Shown piece by piece: positions 41,508 through 53,639 of a stretch of 64,000 nucleotides of DNA. The first letter of the stretch is position 1. Each line of letters opens with the position of its first letter. A model generated the notes under the pieces. It did not search any database. It saw only the letters and a list, made by a program, of their open reading frames with translations, and was not told the DNA's origin. Location of the stretch: positions 58,864,754 to 58,928,753 of the forward strand of contig NC_087065.1 in assembly GCF_963678635.1 (NCBI RefSeq). The letters are read 5' to 3'. Both the position numbers and the translations under genes were made by a program. The DNA comes from Symsagittifera roscoffensis (lineage: Eukaryota; Xenacoelomorpha; Acoela; Convolutidae).

Positions 41508-43240
41508 TTGTTTGATTTATCGAACCCGCTGATCAACTGCAATTTCTAAAAACTCATCTCTGATTTTTCTAAATTGGACTGATTGATGTATTTGAAATCG
41601 AGGAAACAATTCAAACTGAATACAAAGCAGGTGACTCCATTTATTACTAAAAATTTGCGACACCTTTGTAGTTATCCTCGACCAAATATTGAACAACTTA
41701 TTATTTATTGCATTTTAATTTTATGGTAAAGTTTCCTTTTCTTAAGATCCAATTTTTATTTTGTTTTGCATCTACTAGTTTTTTAATAGATGAATTGTTA
41801 GCCTGAAAACAATATGAAGGAGTTTCAAGCCGGACTGTTGTGCCGCATCTGCTATGCGTTAAGTTCCGCGCTCATTAGTTGACAATTTTCGCCTTTTTTG
41901 GCTTGACAAAAAGTTTGAGCTAAAATTTATACTTTTAAACTTTTACATCGAGCTATTGTTATAGCCAAAACGATTTTAAAACATTGGCCAGATTAAAACA
42001 TTTTTTTTTCAATCATAAATGTTCTCTCTTTTTCTACGAGAGCTGCAACAGCAGCTCATTGTTCCAAATTTTGAAAAAAAGCGAGATAATGGTAATCAGA
42101 GGTTTTTCATCTTCGCCTTTTACAATTTGAAAATTTTTTGTACAATTTGAAAAATAGTAGGTTATCAACCAGAAAGGTTTTTTGTAGTTTTTGGAGCTTC
42201 AAAGCTGTCAGTTTTCCCAACTTGTTGTAAAGTAGATTTCTTTTTTTTCCGGATCTGAGTTATTCCAATTAAACTGCGACATGTTAATTGACCCAAAAAT
42301 TTCATTGGAGGAAGCGGAATCCATCACTTTTTTACCTTTCATTCGAAACACAATTTCGGAAACAAAAAAATTTATTTTATTAAATCAATTTGTTTTTAGG
42401 ACGAAAATAATACAAACATAAAAATGAAATTGGATCATTCTCGGCTGTGCCTTGATAAGAGCGGTCTGGTTAAGTTTTGAAAATAACATTCCTAGAATTA
42501 GCTTGTTCAAAATGGGTCGTTTTTACTTTGTTTTAATCTAAGAAACTGCTCGCATTCTCGTAATCTGACTGCTTTTTAAAGTTAGGATGAAAAAATAGTT
42601 TAAGAAAAATCTGATGAATGTTTTCGAAAAAAAATTCAAGCAAAATGATTTCTTGACTCCCAAGACTATAAGTGAAATACAAACTAATATTTTCTTGCCT
42701 TTTCAATTCATTAATTAATAGGGACCCAGATTGATGTCAGAATGAATTGGATCACCGCTTAAGTTTTAATAGGCAGCATTAAATCAGATGTTAATTATTC
42801 CAAGTTAGCCAAACTGGCAAGTTTCAAGCTCTAAATTGAAATTTATTTTAGTTTGAAGCTCACTAAAACTTGAAATTTTATCAATTTTTGTGGTAGTTTT
42901 GATAGTATATGTACAACATTGGTACAAAGTTGGCAGAAAAATCTTCATTTGATTTGGAACTTTTTTTTCGACCTGCATTCTACAAATTGATCCAATTAAT
43001 CGTTGTACGAGTCAAGTTTTTTTTTTTTTAGCTTTTTCTCAGGAATAAGGAAGCAATAATAGAAACTTTGCATAGACAAACCGCAATAATCACAACACTT
43101 CGACACAAGACTTGGTTTATGTCGAAACCTTTCATGTTTTCAATCAGTTGCCCTTTTAGGTTGATGAAGTATTTCAAAAATTGCCTAAAGAGACATTAGG
43201 GGAGAGTTTAGTTAAAAGGGTTTAACGCCCCTGAGAAATT
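41508..43240. other. Non-coding stretch
   Basis: No exon or element is supported. 42420-42475 (CGGCTGTGCCTTGATAAGAGCGGTCTGG) may be a remnant of the hairpin end of the dispersed repeat. Confidence 0.35.
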
Positions 43241-43870
43241 TTGGCTGTTTGCGGATTTTTTTCTCATTCTGAATCAAAAGTTCCGGATTTTTTTTTCTTT
43301 GCTGATAGTATTGATGAGAAATTGACTGTTTTTACTCAAACAAGCATTGAGATTTTTTTACCGTTTTTCAAAAAACAAACCTACGAAAACAAAGAAACCC
43401 TTTCTTATTTAATACAAACCAGTATTGGGTGCAACTAAATAAGAAACACCCGCTTATATAATGTCCACGGGGCAGTGAATTTTTTAATGATTTGTTTTTT
43501 AAGCCTGACTCTGATTTCAAATCTTCATAACATTAAAATTGGCTTGTTAAAATCCTTAAGTGTGCCAAGAGAAAAATATTATAATAGACTAGAAAAAAAA
43601 TTGGTAACATTTTTCATTCCAAAAACCCAGTTTGCTCGCTTGTTAGAGGGTACAATGGAAAAATATGTTTTTGACTGTTTTAGTTTAGAGCATTTGATTA
43701 AAAAGACAATGGTTGACCTCTATGTGCACGTAAATCTCCACAGATTGCCAAAAAAAATGAGATTTCAAACAATTGAATTAAAAAGAGGCAGTGAGGCAGA
43801 GAGGCATCTCAACCCAAATGCTACTGCCCGTTTGTATTTTACGTCATTATATGCATTTACCTTTTTATGA
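43241..43870 (+). pseudogene. Nearly stop-free 210-codon frame, unidentified
   Basis: One plus frame is open over 630 bases apart from a single TAA at 43436-43438, which is unusual at this AT content. The later part looks like a folded basic protein (VPREKYYNRLEKKLVTFF, KTMVDLYVHVNLHRLPKKMR, ELKRGSEAERHLNPNA). No ATG is well placed (the open frame starts at TTG or GTG), so it would be an internal exon or a relic. It abuts the end of the BEL element and ends over a 38-base repeat shared with 45283-45320. No family is recognised. Confidence 0.35.
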
Positions 43871-43879
43871 CATTTGCCT

Positions 43880-44086
43880 TGCAACATCCTCCGCGCCCAA
43901 ACAAGAAGCGAGCTTTATGGTCGGGCGGGTCAGTTCGCTCCAAACGGTCATAATGTCGGCGGAACTCGCGCACCCGTATTTGCCGTACTGCAGTCTAACG
44001 ATACGGGTGAGTGGGCATTAATGTCTACGTGGACTGTCAGGCCCTTTGACCCAAACCAAATCGCCGGCTTTCAACTTAACGTTTGA
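43880..44086 (-). pseudogene. BEL integrase C-terminal domain
   Basis: The minus frame reads KLKAGDLVWVKGPDSPRR, a stop, then PLTRIVRLQYGK and SELTRPTIKLA. This is the PGDLVlv....p...Wp.GRi......LtRPv.KL pattern of the DUF5641-type domain ending BEL/Pao integrases. One in-frame stop replaces the usual Trp area. Plus-strand frames here are shadows. Confidence 0.78.
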
Positions 44087-44524
44087 TTGATTGTGTCACT
44101 TGCCCTCTAATAGAGGGAAGGAACGTATTCCCTCATCCAACGTGTCCATGTTGCGTTAGTGTATGACTGCACTCTAGCCTACCGCTTCTTATGGTCGAAT
44201 TTTTCTACAAAACTTAGCGACTAAAAATTTGCTGCGAGTTGATCAAGTTTAAATTGATTCGGAATCAACGCCTCTAAATCTAGCGGATTAGAACTAACGG
44301 CTGTTATAGGTCTTGCGTTAAATGACTGCTCAACAAGGCACGGTGTGGTTACTATAACCTCCTCAGTTACTCTTCTGTTGCCTAGGATATCATACATGCT
44401 TAACGCTTCTAACTAATCGCTCCCAGGAGCCGCCATGATGCGGTGCGCTGGGTGGTTTGAATTTCCACTTGATCCCTTTCTGAAAAAAAAAAACAGCGGG
44501 AGCGAGCTTGTTCCAAATCTCAAC

Positions 44525-44938
44525 TCAAGCTAGGAGCTCATTCTGAGCGCCAAAAAAGTTTGTGCCATTGTCGGACATGATTGTAGGCGGAGCACCGCGA
44601 CGTGCAAAAAACCTCTCCACGCCCATAACACAAAAGCTTGTGTCGAGAGAGGGGACCAATTCAATGTGTACTGCTCTAGTGGTGAGGCAGATGATCAAAA
44701 AACTCCGTCTCTTTTCCGTACTTCTAAGTATCGGAACCATGAACGTCCCAAAGTGGTCGACATCTGTGTTAGAGAAAGGAGGATGCTTGAAACCCAACCT
44801 TTCATTGGGCAGATCAGACAATATAGGTGTTACCGTTTGCGCTTTGCGTTTTCGCCACGTAACGCAATTATTTTCAAAAATTCGATGCAACAAGTGCAAA
44901 TTTAACACGACGTATTTCAAATTAACCACCACACGCAT
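44525..44938 (-). pseudogene. BEL/Pao integrase core
   Basis: A 137-residue frame. The zinc-region end (CVTWRKRKAQTVTPILSDLPNERL) leads into the core, with the first Asp in TDVDHFGTFMV and the second in IMSDNGTNFFGA (near residues 122-133). RAVHIELVPSLDTSFCV is the classic BEL signature between them. The frame ends after the second Asp; 44087-44524 has no continuous frame. Confidence 0.88.
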
Positions 44939-45651
44939 TTAATTCAAGCCTTGATGGAAGATCGTAACGTGCAAGTGTCTGGCCAATAACCAAACAATCG
45001 CATGACCTTCGTCAAGTATAAATAGATGCTTGCTATCAAAATCGGTATCAACCAAACGGCTGATGCGCCCAGTCGAGCGAAGGATGCCAACTGGTCCAAC
45101 GAACGGAGAGTACTTCCCGATCCGACTATTCCTTGTGATAACTTTACCGGAAGAGTAATTTTAGGTCGCTAGGCAATGTCTCACACTGGGGCAGGTAAAT
45201 GAGTTTCTGCTCAGCAATGTCCAATTCACAGGGGTCGGTAGCTTCTATTGCACTCGACCGGAAATGTTAATGTGATAGCAACCATCTCAACAAAAACGCT
45301 ACTGCCCGTTTGTATTTTACAGTTGATTGAATCTCTCCCATTTTCCGAATGAAAGGTTTTTCAAAATATCGACGACAAAATTTGACGAGCTTTCCAGACA
45401 AACGTTGATATCACATGAAGGTTCTTTGAGTCTTATCTTAACGATAACCCTGTTATCGGACTTGGACGACCGTTCAGTCGTCCTCAGTATATTAACCCAG
45501 CTGCTTTCCTTGAGGGCTTCCTGAGAAATCCTTCGTATACCAGCATCAGCTGGGTTATCACCGCTAAGTATGTGATGCCACTGATCAATGATGGTAGACT
45601 CCAGAATCTCTCCAGTAAGATTTCCAAAAAAACGGGTAATTTCTCACAAAA

Positions 45652-45990
45652 TTAAAGCCACTGAAGAACAGTGGTATTATCTGTCCACATGAAAATGTCA
45701 GTAACTTTGCTAGTAAGACCGTTCAAAACTTTTTTTTTTAAACGGGTGGCGAGAAGAGCCACTTGAAGCTCTAACCTTGGAATCGATAGCGCTTTCTTAG
45801 CGGCCACGCGGGCTTTGCAAAACACAAAAGATAGTTCGGTCTGATGCGAACTAGTAAGTCGCGCATTAAGGAAACAGACGTCGCAGAAATCATCCTGCGA
45901 ACTATCACCGAACATGTGAAGTTCTATTCGAACGAAAGATTTAGCGAAAGTATTGTCAGAGAACCTAACAAAGGAAGACCTGAGTGCCAC
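45652..45990 (-). pseudogene. BEL/Pao RNase H region
   Basis: A 112-residue frame with LHMFGDSSQDDFCDVCFL (first catalytic Asp), KARVAAKKALSIPRLELQVALLATRL (the typical K.RvAP.k..tIPRLEL box) and FMWTDNTTVLQWL (second Asp). It fits BEL/Pao closely. 44943-45651 between it and integrase is eroded and contains the 38-base repeat. Confidence 0.88.
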
Positions 45991-46369
45991 TTAAGGACCT
46001 GATTTTTTGGTTTTCTCGTGTTCTTCCTATTTTTGACCACTGATTTGCCAGATATCTTTTAAAAGAAGGCGAGCCCTCACGGTACACGAAGCTACTAATT
46101 CATTTGGATCAAAAACAAAGTAAAAAAACTCAACACGGTACGCTGAGTGGTTGCTTTGTCTAGTGAACAATCAACACCTCTACTAACAACTAAGGTATCT
46201 TTTGATCCCATTTAAGACCGAGGATATGCGTTAACTGGTCTCTACTCTTACAAATAACTTTAGCAGAGGAATTGGAATAACGGTTGTCCGGATCAAGAGC
46301 GGCTGTTACATCGGGCACGTTGCTGATAATTTTTGTCAGATAAATTCCACTTGATGATCAGATGGGTTC

Positions 46370-46806
46370 TCAGCTTGACGATCAGATGCAGTCTTCTACA
46401 GAGCAAAAATCGCGCAAGTCCGCGAGTCACGAGCACCAAAAATGCGACGCGTGTATTGGTGAATTAGCACACTTGATGTGGGGTCCTCCCGCCACAAAAA
46501 GCAAAGAAAAGGTTGATCTTCTGCACGGACTCCAACCTGAAAAAACATCCACTCAATGTCAGCTGAAACGGCGTATTTATGCTGACGGAATCATAAAACT
46601 ACAAAAATGAGGTTTCGAAGGATATTCGGGCCAACCAACAGAGACTTATTCAAGGAAGCACCATGACCTTTCGATGCGCTATTGAGGACTCGGCGCACCT
46701 TACCGTGTTTGTAGGGGTTCAACACCAGATGATGCGGGAGATGCCATTCACGATCGGCTCGTGATTTGGGATCGAGCCGACTACGGGTATTTTTCCTATA
46801 ACTCAC
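46370..46806 (-). pseudogene. BEL/Pao reverse transcriptase fragments
   Basis: The 46806-46591 frame has REWHLPHHLVLNPYKHGKVRRVLNSASKG and SLNKSLLVGPNILRN, the BEL RT fingers. Another frame (about 46590-46375) follows with SADIEWMFFQVGV (motif A), LCFLWRED, YTRRIFGARDS. The YVDD catalytic box expected next is not recognisable, and the frame stops. Confidence 0.82.
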
Positions 46807-46855
46807 AAAAACTTATGCTATCTAATTCAATGCGATTATGATTCTTAACATCAGC

Positions 46856-47080
46856 TCAAAAGGAAAACGAAAAATCCCTATTATTCGTTTTGGCAGAAAC
46901 TTGTAAATTTACTTGATGAGTTTTCATCAAGCTCGTGAAGTTGAATCCATTTATGGCGAGGTTAACGGGATTACCAACCAAATGGACACGTTTCACGAGA
47001 TCGGCGGATACCAATGAGTGCGCCGAAGCACTACCGCAAAGAACTAGGGCATTAGTATTCTTCGCATCCGAGCAATGCAA
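46856..47080 (-). pseudogene. BEL/Pao aspartic protease fragment
   Basis: A 74-residue frame with ALVLCGSASAHSLVSADLVKRVHL and VNLAINGFN. The family reads LlDsGS at the active site; here the Asp is Cys, so it would be inactive. It overlaps the zinc-knuckle frame. Confidence 0.72.
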
Positions 47081-49676
47081 CCAGCAGGAGGCCTTTGTTT
47101 ACTCCTGGCTATGAATATTGCCGACAGCAGCGTTAGTTGAGATGTGTTTAGAATTTGCCTTGCCTGACGACGTAGAAAAATTATTATCCTTTGGAGGAAA
47201 ATTTTTTTCAGCTCCATGCAAGAACACGTTGTGTAGCTTTCACAATCTGGCTTATGGAACTTTCGGGCTTTTCTACAATTACGAAAACTGTGATTGATCT
47301 GTATACACGTAACGCTCGTTGCATAGCATTTTTCTTTTTGAATACGGCGCAATCCCGAAGAGCGTGTTGACTTTTACACAGAGAATACGGAGGAAATTTT
47401 GGTTTTTCGTAACCTTATCTGTTACTTTTGCGTTACTAGCCTACGTTACCAGCGTTTAGTGCCTACTTTTTACTTCACTGGTTCTTCAAATTTACCCTTA
47501 GAGATTAGTGACTCTAGCCTCTCATGACCCTCCGCTTTTTCTTTAAGCCATTCGTTGAAATCTAGCAGAGTTGGCTGTTTTCATTGACATTTTACGGTTT
47601 GCATTGACCATGCCTATTTCGGGTTCGGAGGAAGCTTGCTCACAGTTTGATTCAGTAAGTTAACACTTTTCAGATGGTCGTTAAAAGAAAAGACAGAGAC
47701 TTGAATAACGCAACGAGTCCAGAAATTGTAGAGGAAAAGCCAATTACATATTCCGAGTTATGCATTTTCAAAGACCTAAAATTACTCATTTTAATCATGC
47801 GAGCTACTACTACTTCATGCGGCTCCTTGAATTTTCTCTGAAGAATTGCTAATGCATCCTTATATAGTACTCTGCTATAGCTATACTCGGCGATCAGGGA
47901 TTTCGCTTCACCCACTACGAGCATTTTCAGATTGGTGAGCTTTTCATCATCGCTGAGTATGGCTGAATCGACCGTCGATTCGAACTGGCTAAACCACTCA
48001 TGCGAATTAAGTGGGTTGCCATCGAACTGTGTCAGCTTTTACTCAGGAAAACGATCTTTTTGGCTGTGCATCAGAATAACGACCAACTCTCATGCCGAAA
48101 TGGACGCCCGGCGTTTGTACCATGTGAATTACCGGGATTTGGCGCTGGGTAACTCGAAAAATTACCGTGATAATCGGGAACGAACATTTGATTAGCCTGC
48201 GAAACTTTTTCATGCTGCGGGAAGAAAACAGTCCCTTCACTTGAATAAGGAACAAAACTATTTGGAGGAGCAATTGGAGTTATTACGGAAAAAAAACACT
48301 TGTGGAAGGAAAGCAGTGTTGTTGAGCTGACATTTAGGGGGTTGTAACAGCTGGTCTTCACAAGTTATTATAAGTAGTACTAGTGATCTTCTTCTATTCA
48401 TTATAAGCTTCTACTGATCATGTAGTTTGTTGAAATAAAGCAACCTGATCAACTAATGCTGATGCAGGAACGAACAGTGAAAAACCACAAGGAACTTTTG
48501 CGGATGTTGTCGGAGCAAAATAGAAAATGGTTGTCAGAAGTTACCGGGACTAAGCCTGGTTTTGGATTATCCAGAAATGGATGAGTAGACAAAACAGTTT
48601 GCTGATGCATATTATCAACAAGTGGTTGCATGAATTGCTGTAAATTTACCGGATTATTAACGGAAAGCAGCAGAGCTGTGATTGAATCAATTCGACAAAT
48701 TTTGTCGTTGTTGTCCAATGTGGTTACTGAAATTTAATTCCGGTTCACCAGAAGCTGCCTGGCCATTATTCACTCCTGTAAATTTTGATAAGACTAAGGA
48801 ACTTACTAAAACAGGATAAGTTTGTTCAGGTGCTGTCGAACGAACGTGCTGCTCTTGATTGGGAAATAAAACATTGTCAGACTGATTGTGGTCAACAGAT
48901 TCGACGCAGTGACGTGTACAATCCTTGTCGTCTTTTGTTAGTTGTGGAGAGATTCAAATTAAACCACTTTCCACGGCTCTTTCGCTGATTGCCGACAACT
49001 CACCTTTCAAATTTAGCCCTTTCAATTCAATTTCTGCCAGCTTTTTCCTTTGTTCTTCAGCCAGTTCTTCCAACTCTATACTAATTTATTGTTCGAAAAA
49101 ATATTGTTTCATCATGTTTTCCTGCTCTCTCAGTCTTAATGACACTTTTGCCTGCCTCTCAAGCTACCCTTTTTTTTCTTCAAAAGCATAAAATCGAACT
49201 TTTTCTCTCGAGGAGTTTTCGAAAGAGCGGCGGTAAAACAACTAGATTTCTGACAAACCGATTGCTGATGTCGGCTACTTGGATTTGACAACTTAGAGCG
49301 GGTATCTGTTTTATGCGACTGTGGTTTTTTTTTGGTAAAATGAGATTTTTTTAGCTGCTCAAACTTGTTTCATATGTGATAGCTTCTTGTAAAACTTTAT
49401 CATTACTTTGCGTCAACTTATGAAGCTATATATCCTGTGGCGATATCAATTTGTCAGATTTAGCATTTTTGACGCCAAATCAATCAATTCATTATTTACA
49501 TCGCCCGCTTGTTCTATGTAGTTCCTATTTTTTTCAAAATATGTATCATTTTGTGAGCAACGACTCTGACTCTCCATGTATTCCAAAATATTTTTGTGGC
49601 ATTTAAAAATTTCGTTCTCGAGATTGCTTTTTCTCTCAAACAACTTCTTTATTTGTTTCCAAAATTTAACTTCCAT
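47044..49676 (-). pseudogene. BEL/Pao gag region
   Basis: Pieces run from a helical N-terminus (49676-49446: KQIKKLFERKSNLENEI.., LIDLASKML), through Pro/Gln-rich linkers (48718-48043), to the capsid-like segment 47924-47670 (AEYSYSRVLYKDALAILQRKFKEPHEVVVARM), which matches the BEL Gag pattern. A degenerate zinc knuckle follows at 47352-47044 (CIQINHSFRNCRKARKFHKPDCESYTTCSC). Many stops separate these parts. Confidence 0.7.
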
Positions 49677-50772
49677 GCATATTTATTTCAGAAAAAAAAA
49701 CAACTCGAAGAAAATACTTTATTTTCAGTCAAGTAAAATCATCAAAAAACTTTAATACGTCAATAACTTACAAGCAGTAGTAACTTGAAGTTTTAAGGCT
49801 TTAAGTCTCCTGTACTGATTAATCAAAGGGTCTAATAAATATGAAGCTAAATCCAATGGATCTATTTTTTTGCCAATTCAGAATGAGAAAATCAAAAAAT
49901 GTTAGAAATGTCAAAAAAAAACAGATTTTGTTGAATTTTTGTCGTAGATTTCAACAGTTTTCCACTCTTCGGGAGGTTTTTTCCACCTAAAATACCGATT
50001 AGCAAAAAATGCTTACAGAATTTACGGTTCGAGGGATCGAGTCAGATATTTATCCGAAAAAATGAGCTAGTACCTTTGTCTGTGTTTAGTTTTTCTGAAT
50101 TTTTAATCCGTTCACCTTAACCCAAATTTGTGGTATCGGGAAAAAACTACCACTTAGAGCTCGGGAAAGGGATGCACAAAAATACTTAGTATGTTATTTT
50201 ATTGCAATGAACGATTTATAAAATCTAGACGAGTCTTACAGTTTTTGATAATTTTGGAGTTTATTGGCACCGGAAATTTCTCTCACAAGTGAAATACTGC
50301 ACTCATGACACCTGTGCTAACGTTTCCATTTCAGCCAGGCCAAAAAATCCAGTATATCGCTATTTTTTTATTTGACTTCTCTTCAGTCTGTTTCACTGAC
50401 AATTGTCTTTTCGTCAGCCTATATTTTTTTGACGTTTTTTTTGCCAGTCTTAATCGGAATAAGCAAAAACAAACACTTTTACACATAAGTTTCGCGCAAT
50501 ATATCAAACCATTGGTTTCATCTAGCAGCAGAAAATAATGTATCTCCGTGGGCTCATGATCGCGCCATTGCTCTCGTACTCAGTCACAACAACTTGGATC
50601 TCTTGTTCATTGGATCCACTCGTTCTCAGTCGAACTTGAGCCAGTGCCTTGTGGATCCTTGGCGTTCTCTCGCTGATTGCTCGACTTTGTGTAATCGTTC
50701 AGAAAAATGCGGTTTAAGTATCCCTCTGTGGTCGCCACAGGTTCATGTATCCCTCTGTGATATCCTTCTGTG

Positions 50773-50796
50773 GTCCCTTGTGGGGCGCCAAATTGT
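50773..50796 (-). other. Putative primer-binding site and LTR edge of the BEL element
   Basis: On the minus strand, GGGCACA-ATT-TGGCGCCCCACAAGGGAC: an LTR-like CA end, a 3-base gap, then TGG as expected opposite a tRNA CCA end. No tRNA species was matched. Confidence 0.5.
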
Positions 50797-51110
50797 GCCC
50801 GTTATTCTCCACAAGTCGTAAAAAAATATCGGATTTCAAACAAATGAAATAACGATTATTTTCTCGATAAAATAACTCTGAAAAATTCTTGAACTTAAAG
50901 ATTTCGAGCATACTTTATTATCGGTAAGATTGGCCATAATCATCTAAATAACTCAAAGCAAGCTGCAAATGGCCAGTATTTGTCCTTGAGACAAATTGCT
51001 TTTTTTAACGGTCAACATTAATCAAGGCTGAACCGAATTAGAGCGAAAAAACATTTTTAAAAAATCAAGTACGGATATAGCCCCTCAGGCTTACATGTTT
51101 AAGGGCTAGG

Positions 51111-51320
51111 GTATGGGTTTATAGAGGCGTGGGTTTTTTGGTTTATAGAGAAATGCTAGTTTTTTGGTTTATGGACAAAATACAATCTCCATGTATAAAA
51201 AATCATTAATCATAGACCTTTCATGCAATTTTCTGTACTTATGGAATTGCATGAAAAGTGTATGAGTAGCATTTTTCTATATATAAAAGTTGTTTGACTA
51301 GCATTTTTGGTCAATCCGGG
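51111..51320. repeat. Truncated CCCGGG-family end
   Basis: It ends with GCATTTTTGGTCAATCCGGG, one base off the family terminus, preceded by TTTCATGCAATTTTCTGTACTTATGGAATTGCATGA as in subfamily B. The left end is missing. Confidence 0.65.
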
Positions 51321-52006
51321 CACACAGATAGAGGTTTGAAATCTTTCTAAAATTTGATTGACTGAACTTGATTGCAGTGAAGTAATTGCTGAACTAATAG
51401 CAAATTTCCGGAACGCAATAAAAAATGAAACATATGGCGCATAGCGGAAACCGCAGCACATTACATAGGCGATGTAAATGCATTACAAGCATGTGACAAC
51501 GGAATCAGTTTCACCAAAGGCTCTGACTGCTTTTTCTCACGGTTGAAGGAAAACCTTTAACCTGTAGTAAGCCTAATCTATCTCGTGTGATAGGAAGCCT
51601 AATTTGCCTAACATGTTGGAAGCCTCGTGATAGCAGGATGCCTATTTTTCTCGAAATTTTCTGATTACAAGAAGCCTAATTCTTGAGATAGCATCAATTT
51701 TTTTTAGAGTTTTCTGACATTTTTTAAAACACGCTGTAATTACCTCAGTTTCAACTTGTTTGGCTTTTCTATTCTCACAAAAAAACTACATATCTGTAAA
51801 ATGAAGTCAACTAATCAATATAAAACAAGTCAAGGTTAATTTATCTGGGTCGAGTTTGTTGGGCCAAATTAAGTGGTTAGATGATGAAGTTCGTACACAA
51901 ATATGGATGATGTTCAACCAGCTCGCTGAAAAAGTCTGAAATATATGTTGTGTAAGCTTTCGTTTCGTTTTCGCCATCATTAAATTTCGTTCCCGTGAAG
52001 AGTCAT
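51321..52006. other. Non-coding stretch 3' of the macrodomain gene
   Basis: No exon is seen. 51570-51700 has three loose repeats of AAGCCTAAT(T/C)T..(T)CTCG(T/A)GATAG. Confidence 0.35.
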
Positions 52007-53616
52007 CTACTCAGATGAAGATCGAGGGAAGAACTTTTTGCGGATAAGCTGATCATATACTTGGAAGTCTTCATCCAGGAAGCAACAGAAAGTCACCTTC
52101 TCAATCTGAAAAATTGGTTTTAATTACAGTCTAATCCAAAACAATCGAAATTTACCAGCAAACGATTTGATACAAGAACGATCAGTATAGCTTGTTGATT
52201 TGACAAGTTTTCAAGTATGAATCTTGCTTCAAGTCCCATCACGTTTTAAATTGAAAAGCAAAAAAAAACTTGTTTTGAACCTTAGTATTGGCCAAAGATT
52301 TCTACGTTTTTTTGAACAGAACACTTTAAAAGGCGCCAATATGCTTTTATTTTGAGATGGTGCAGCTTTGTTGACAAACTTTTTGTCTTTGTGTTCGCTT
52401 GGTCCAATACAAAGATCGACCTCAGTATCGGACAATGAAATCAAAAATACCAATATAAAGTTCGCCCAATTGCATAAAATTGATTTTGGACATTTTCATA
52501 GGAAAGACTCAATTTCAATTTGGTTATTGATATGATTAGTTAGTCGAATTCTGTGTAACTAACAGCGTCCGAGTCGACCTTCTTGAGTATATCACGGGTG
52601 ACGCTCAGTGCGATTGCAGCAGCTTCCACTCTTGGATAGCCGAGAATTCCAGTTGAAATACAGCAAAACGCGATAGTCTTTGCTCCCGATTCAAGCATTC
52701 TCAAGTAACAGTTCGCGTAACAGCGCGCCAGTTGTTTTTGGTTCTTATCGGAAGGTCCAACTGTGTGTATTACATGCTTGGCGTGCAGCTTGTATCCTTT
52801 CGTTAGTTTCGCCTCGCTTACCCGACATGGTGCAAGATTCTTGCACTCGGCTGTCAGCTCGGGGCCGCCTCGTGCGTGAACAGCTTTATCGACGCCCGCG
52901 CCACCATTCATCTGACTGTTTGCTGAAATCAAATGAGATCATTATTTAACAGACCGAAAGGCGCGGAATTACGGACCTCAAAACGGTGAAATAATATACT
53001 TCTCATTTTTGTATTGTTTGGGTAAATAGCCATGTTTTCAAATTGAGAAATATCACAAAAGGCTAAAAATTGTTTTTCAGGGTATATTATTTAGAATAAA
53101 AAGTCAAATGAAACTTTTGTTAAAATTTAAGCTTTACAATTCCGATCAATCTTCGAAGGGGCTGGAGTAATTATGGATTTTTCAGTAGATTTTTCCACCC
53201 GCATTAAGGCACCTCGTGCCTAAAAAAGTTTCGCAGATTGTTTTTTTGAGAAATATTTTCGGTTGAGGAATTTTTTCATTGCGCTCAAGTCGACAGGACT
53301 CAATAGCCCTTACCCTTGTCCCCAGATCAGAAATTAGAACGTATGGAGTATCTGTAATTTCTCATTAAGCATGCAATTTCGCCTGGAATAACAGAGTTTC
53401 ATGCAGAATTTGAAAAAGAAGTCGTTGTAACGATATCATTTAAGTTAGAATTATTGGGGTCACATCTGCTGGCATAGTTCAAATATTAATCACAAATAAA
53501 ACGCAGACAGCTCTACTGACTTGCACTGACAATGGCGTCCACCTTCAGATTGGTGATGTCTCCTTTCACCACACTCACTCTCTTCCACAGCTCACTGCTA
53601 CTACTTCCAATGCTGC
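52007..53616 (-). CDS. Macrodomain protein, MACROD1/2-like ADP-ribose hydrolase, N-terminus not found
   Basis: Exons 53616-53521, 52922-52564 and 52105-52007 join in phase (introns phase 1 and 0; donors GTCAGT and GTTAGT). The product has VVKGDITNLKVDAIVSA, then NSQMNGGAGVDKAVHARGG (ADP-ribose binding and catalytic loop 1, with the Asp of GVD kept), HVIHTVGP, FCCISTGILGYP (loop 2), and a last exon KVTFCCFLDEDFQVYDQL ending at TAG (52007-52009). Such enzymes remove mono-ADP-ribose from proteins or deacetylate O-acetyl-ADP-ribose. The exons before 53616 (mitochondrial or N-terminal segment) were not identified. The usual NAAN is SATN here. Confidence 0.9.
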
Positions 53617-53639
53617 CTAAAAGCCCAAACAATTCTGCT

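Larger units (their letters stand above)
43880..51000 (-). mobile_element. BEL/Pao LTR retroelement, heavily decayed
   Basis: Minus-strand fragments occur in BEL order: gag (49676-47670), zinc knuckle (47352-47044), protease (47080-46856), RT (46806-46370), RNase H (45990-45652), integrase (44938-44525) and integrase C-terminal domain (44086-43880). Every domain is broken by stops and shifts. A primer-binding-site-like TGGCGCCCCACAAGGGAC (50790-50773) follows a CA three bases before it, so the 5' LTR should start near 50794 and extend right; its outer end and the 3' LTR were not found. Confidence 0.85.

Noticed and set aside
43791-44086. Plus-strand ORFs of 76 and 70 codons with convincing composition
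   Set aside because: They are antisense to the BEL integrase C-terminal domain, whose motifs are clear on the minus strand.
44562-44942. Plus-strand ORF of 126 codons
   Set aside because: It is antisense to the BEL integrase core.
52680-52949. Plus-strand ORF of 89 codons
   Set aside because: It is antisense to the macrodomain exon.
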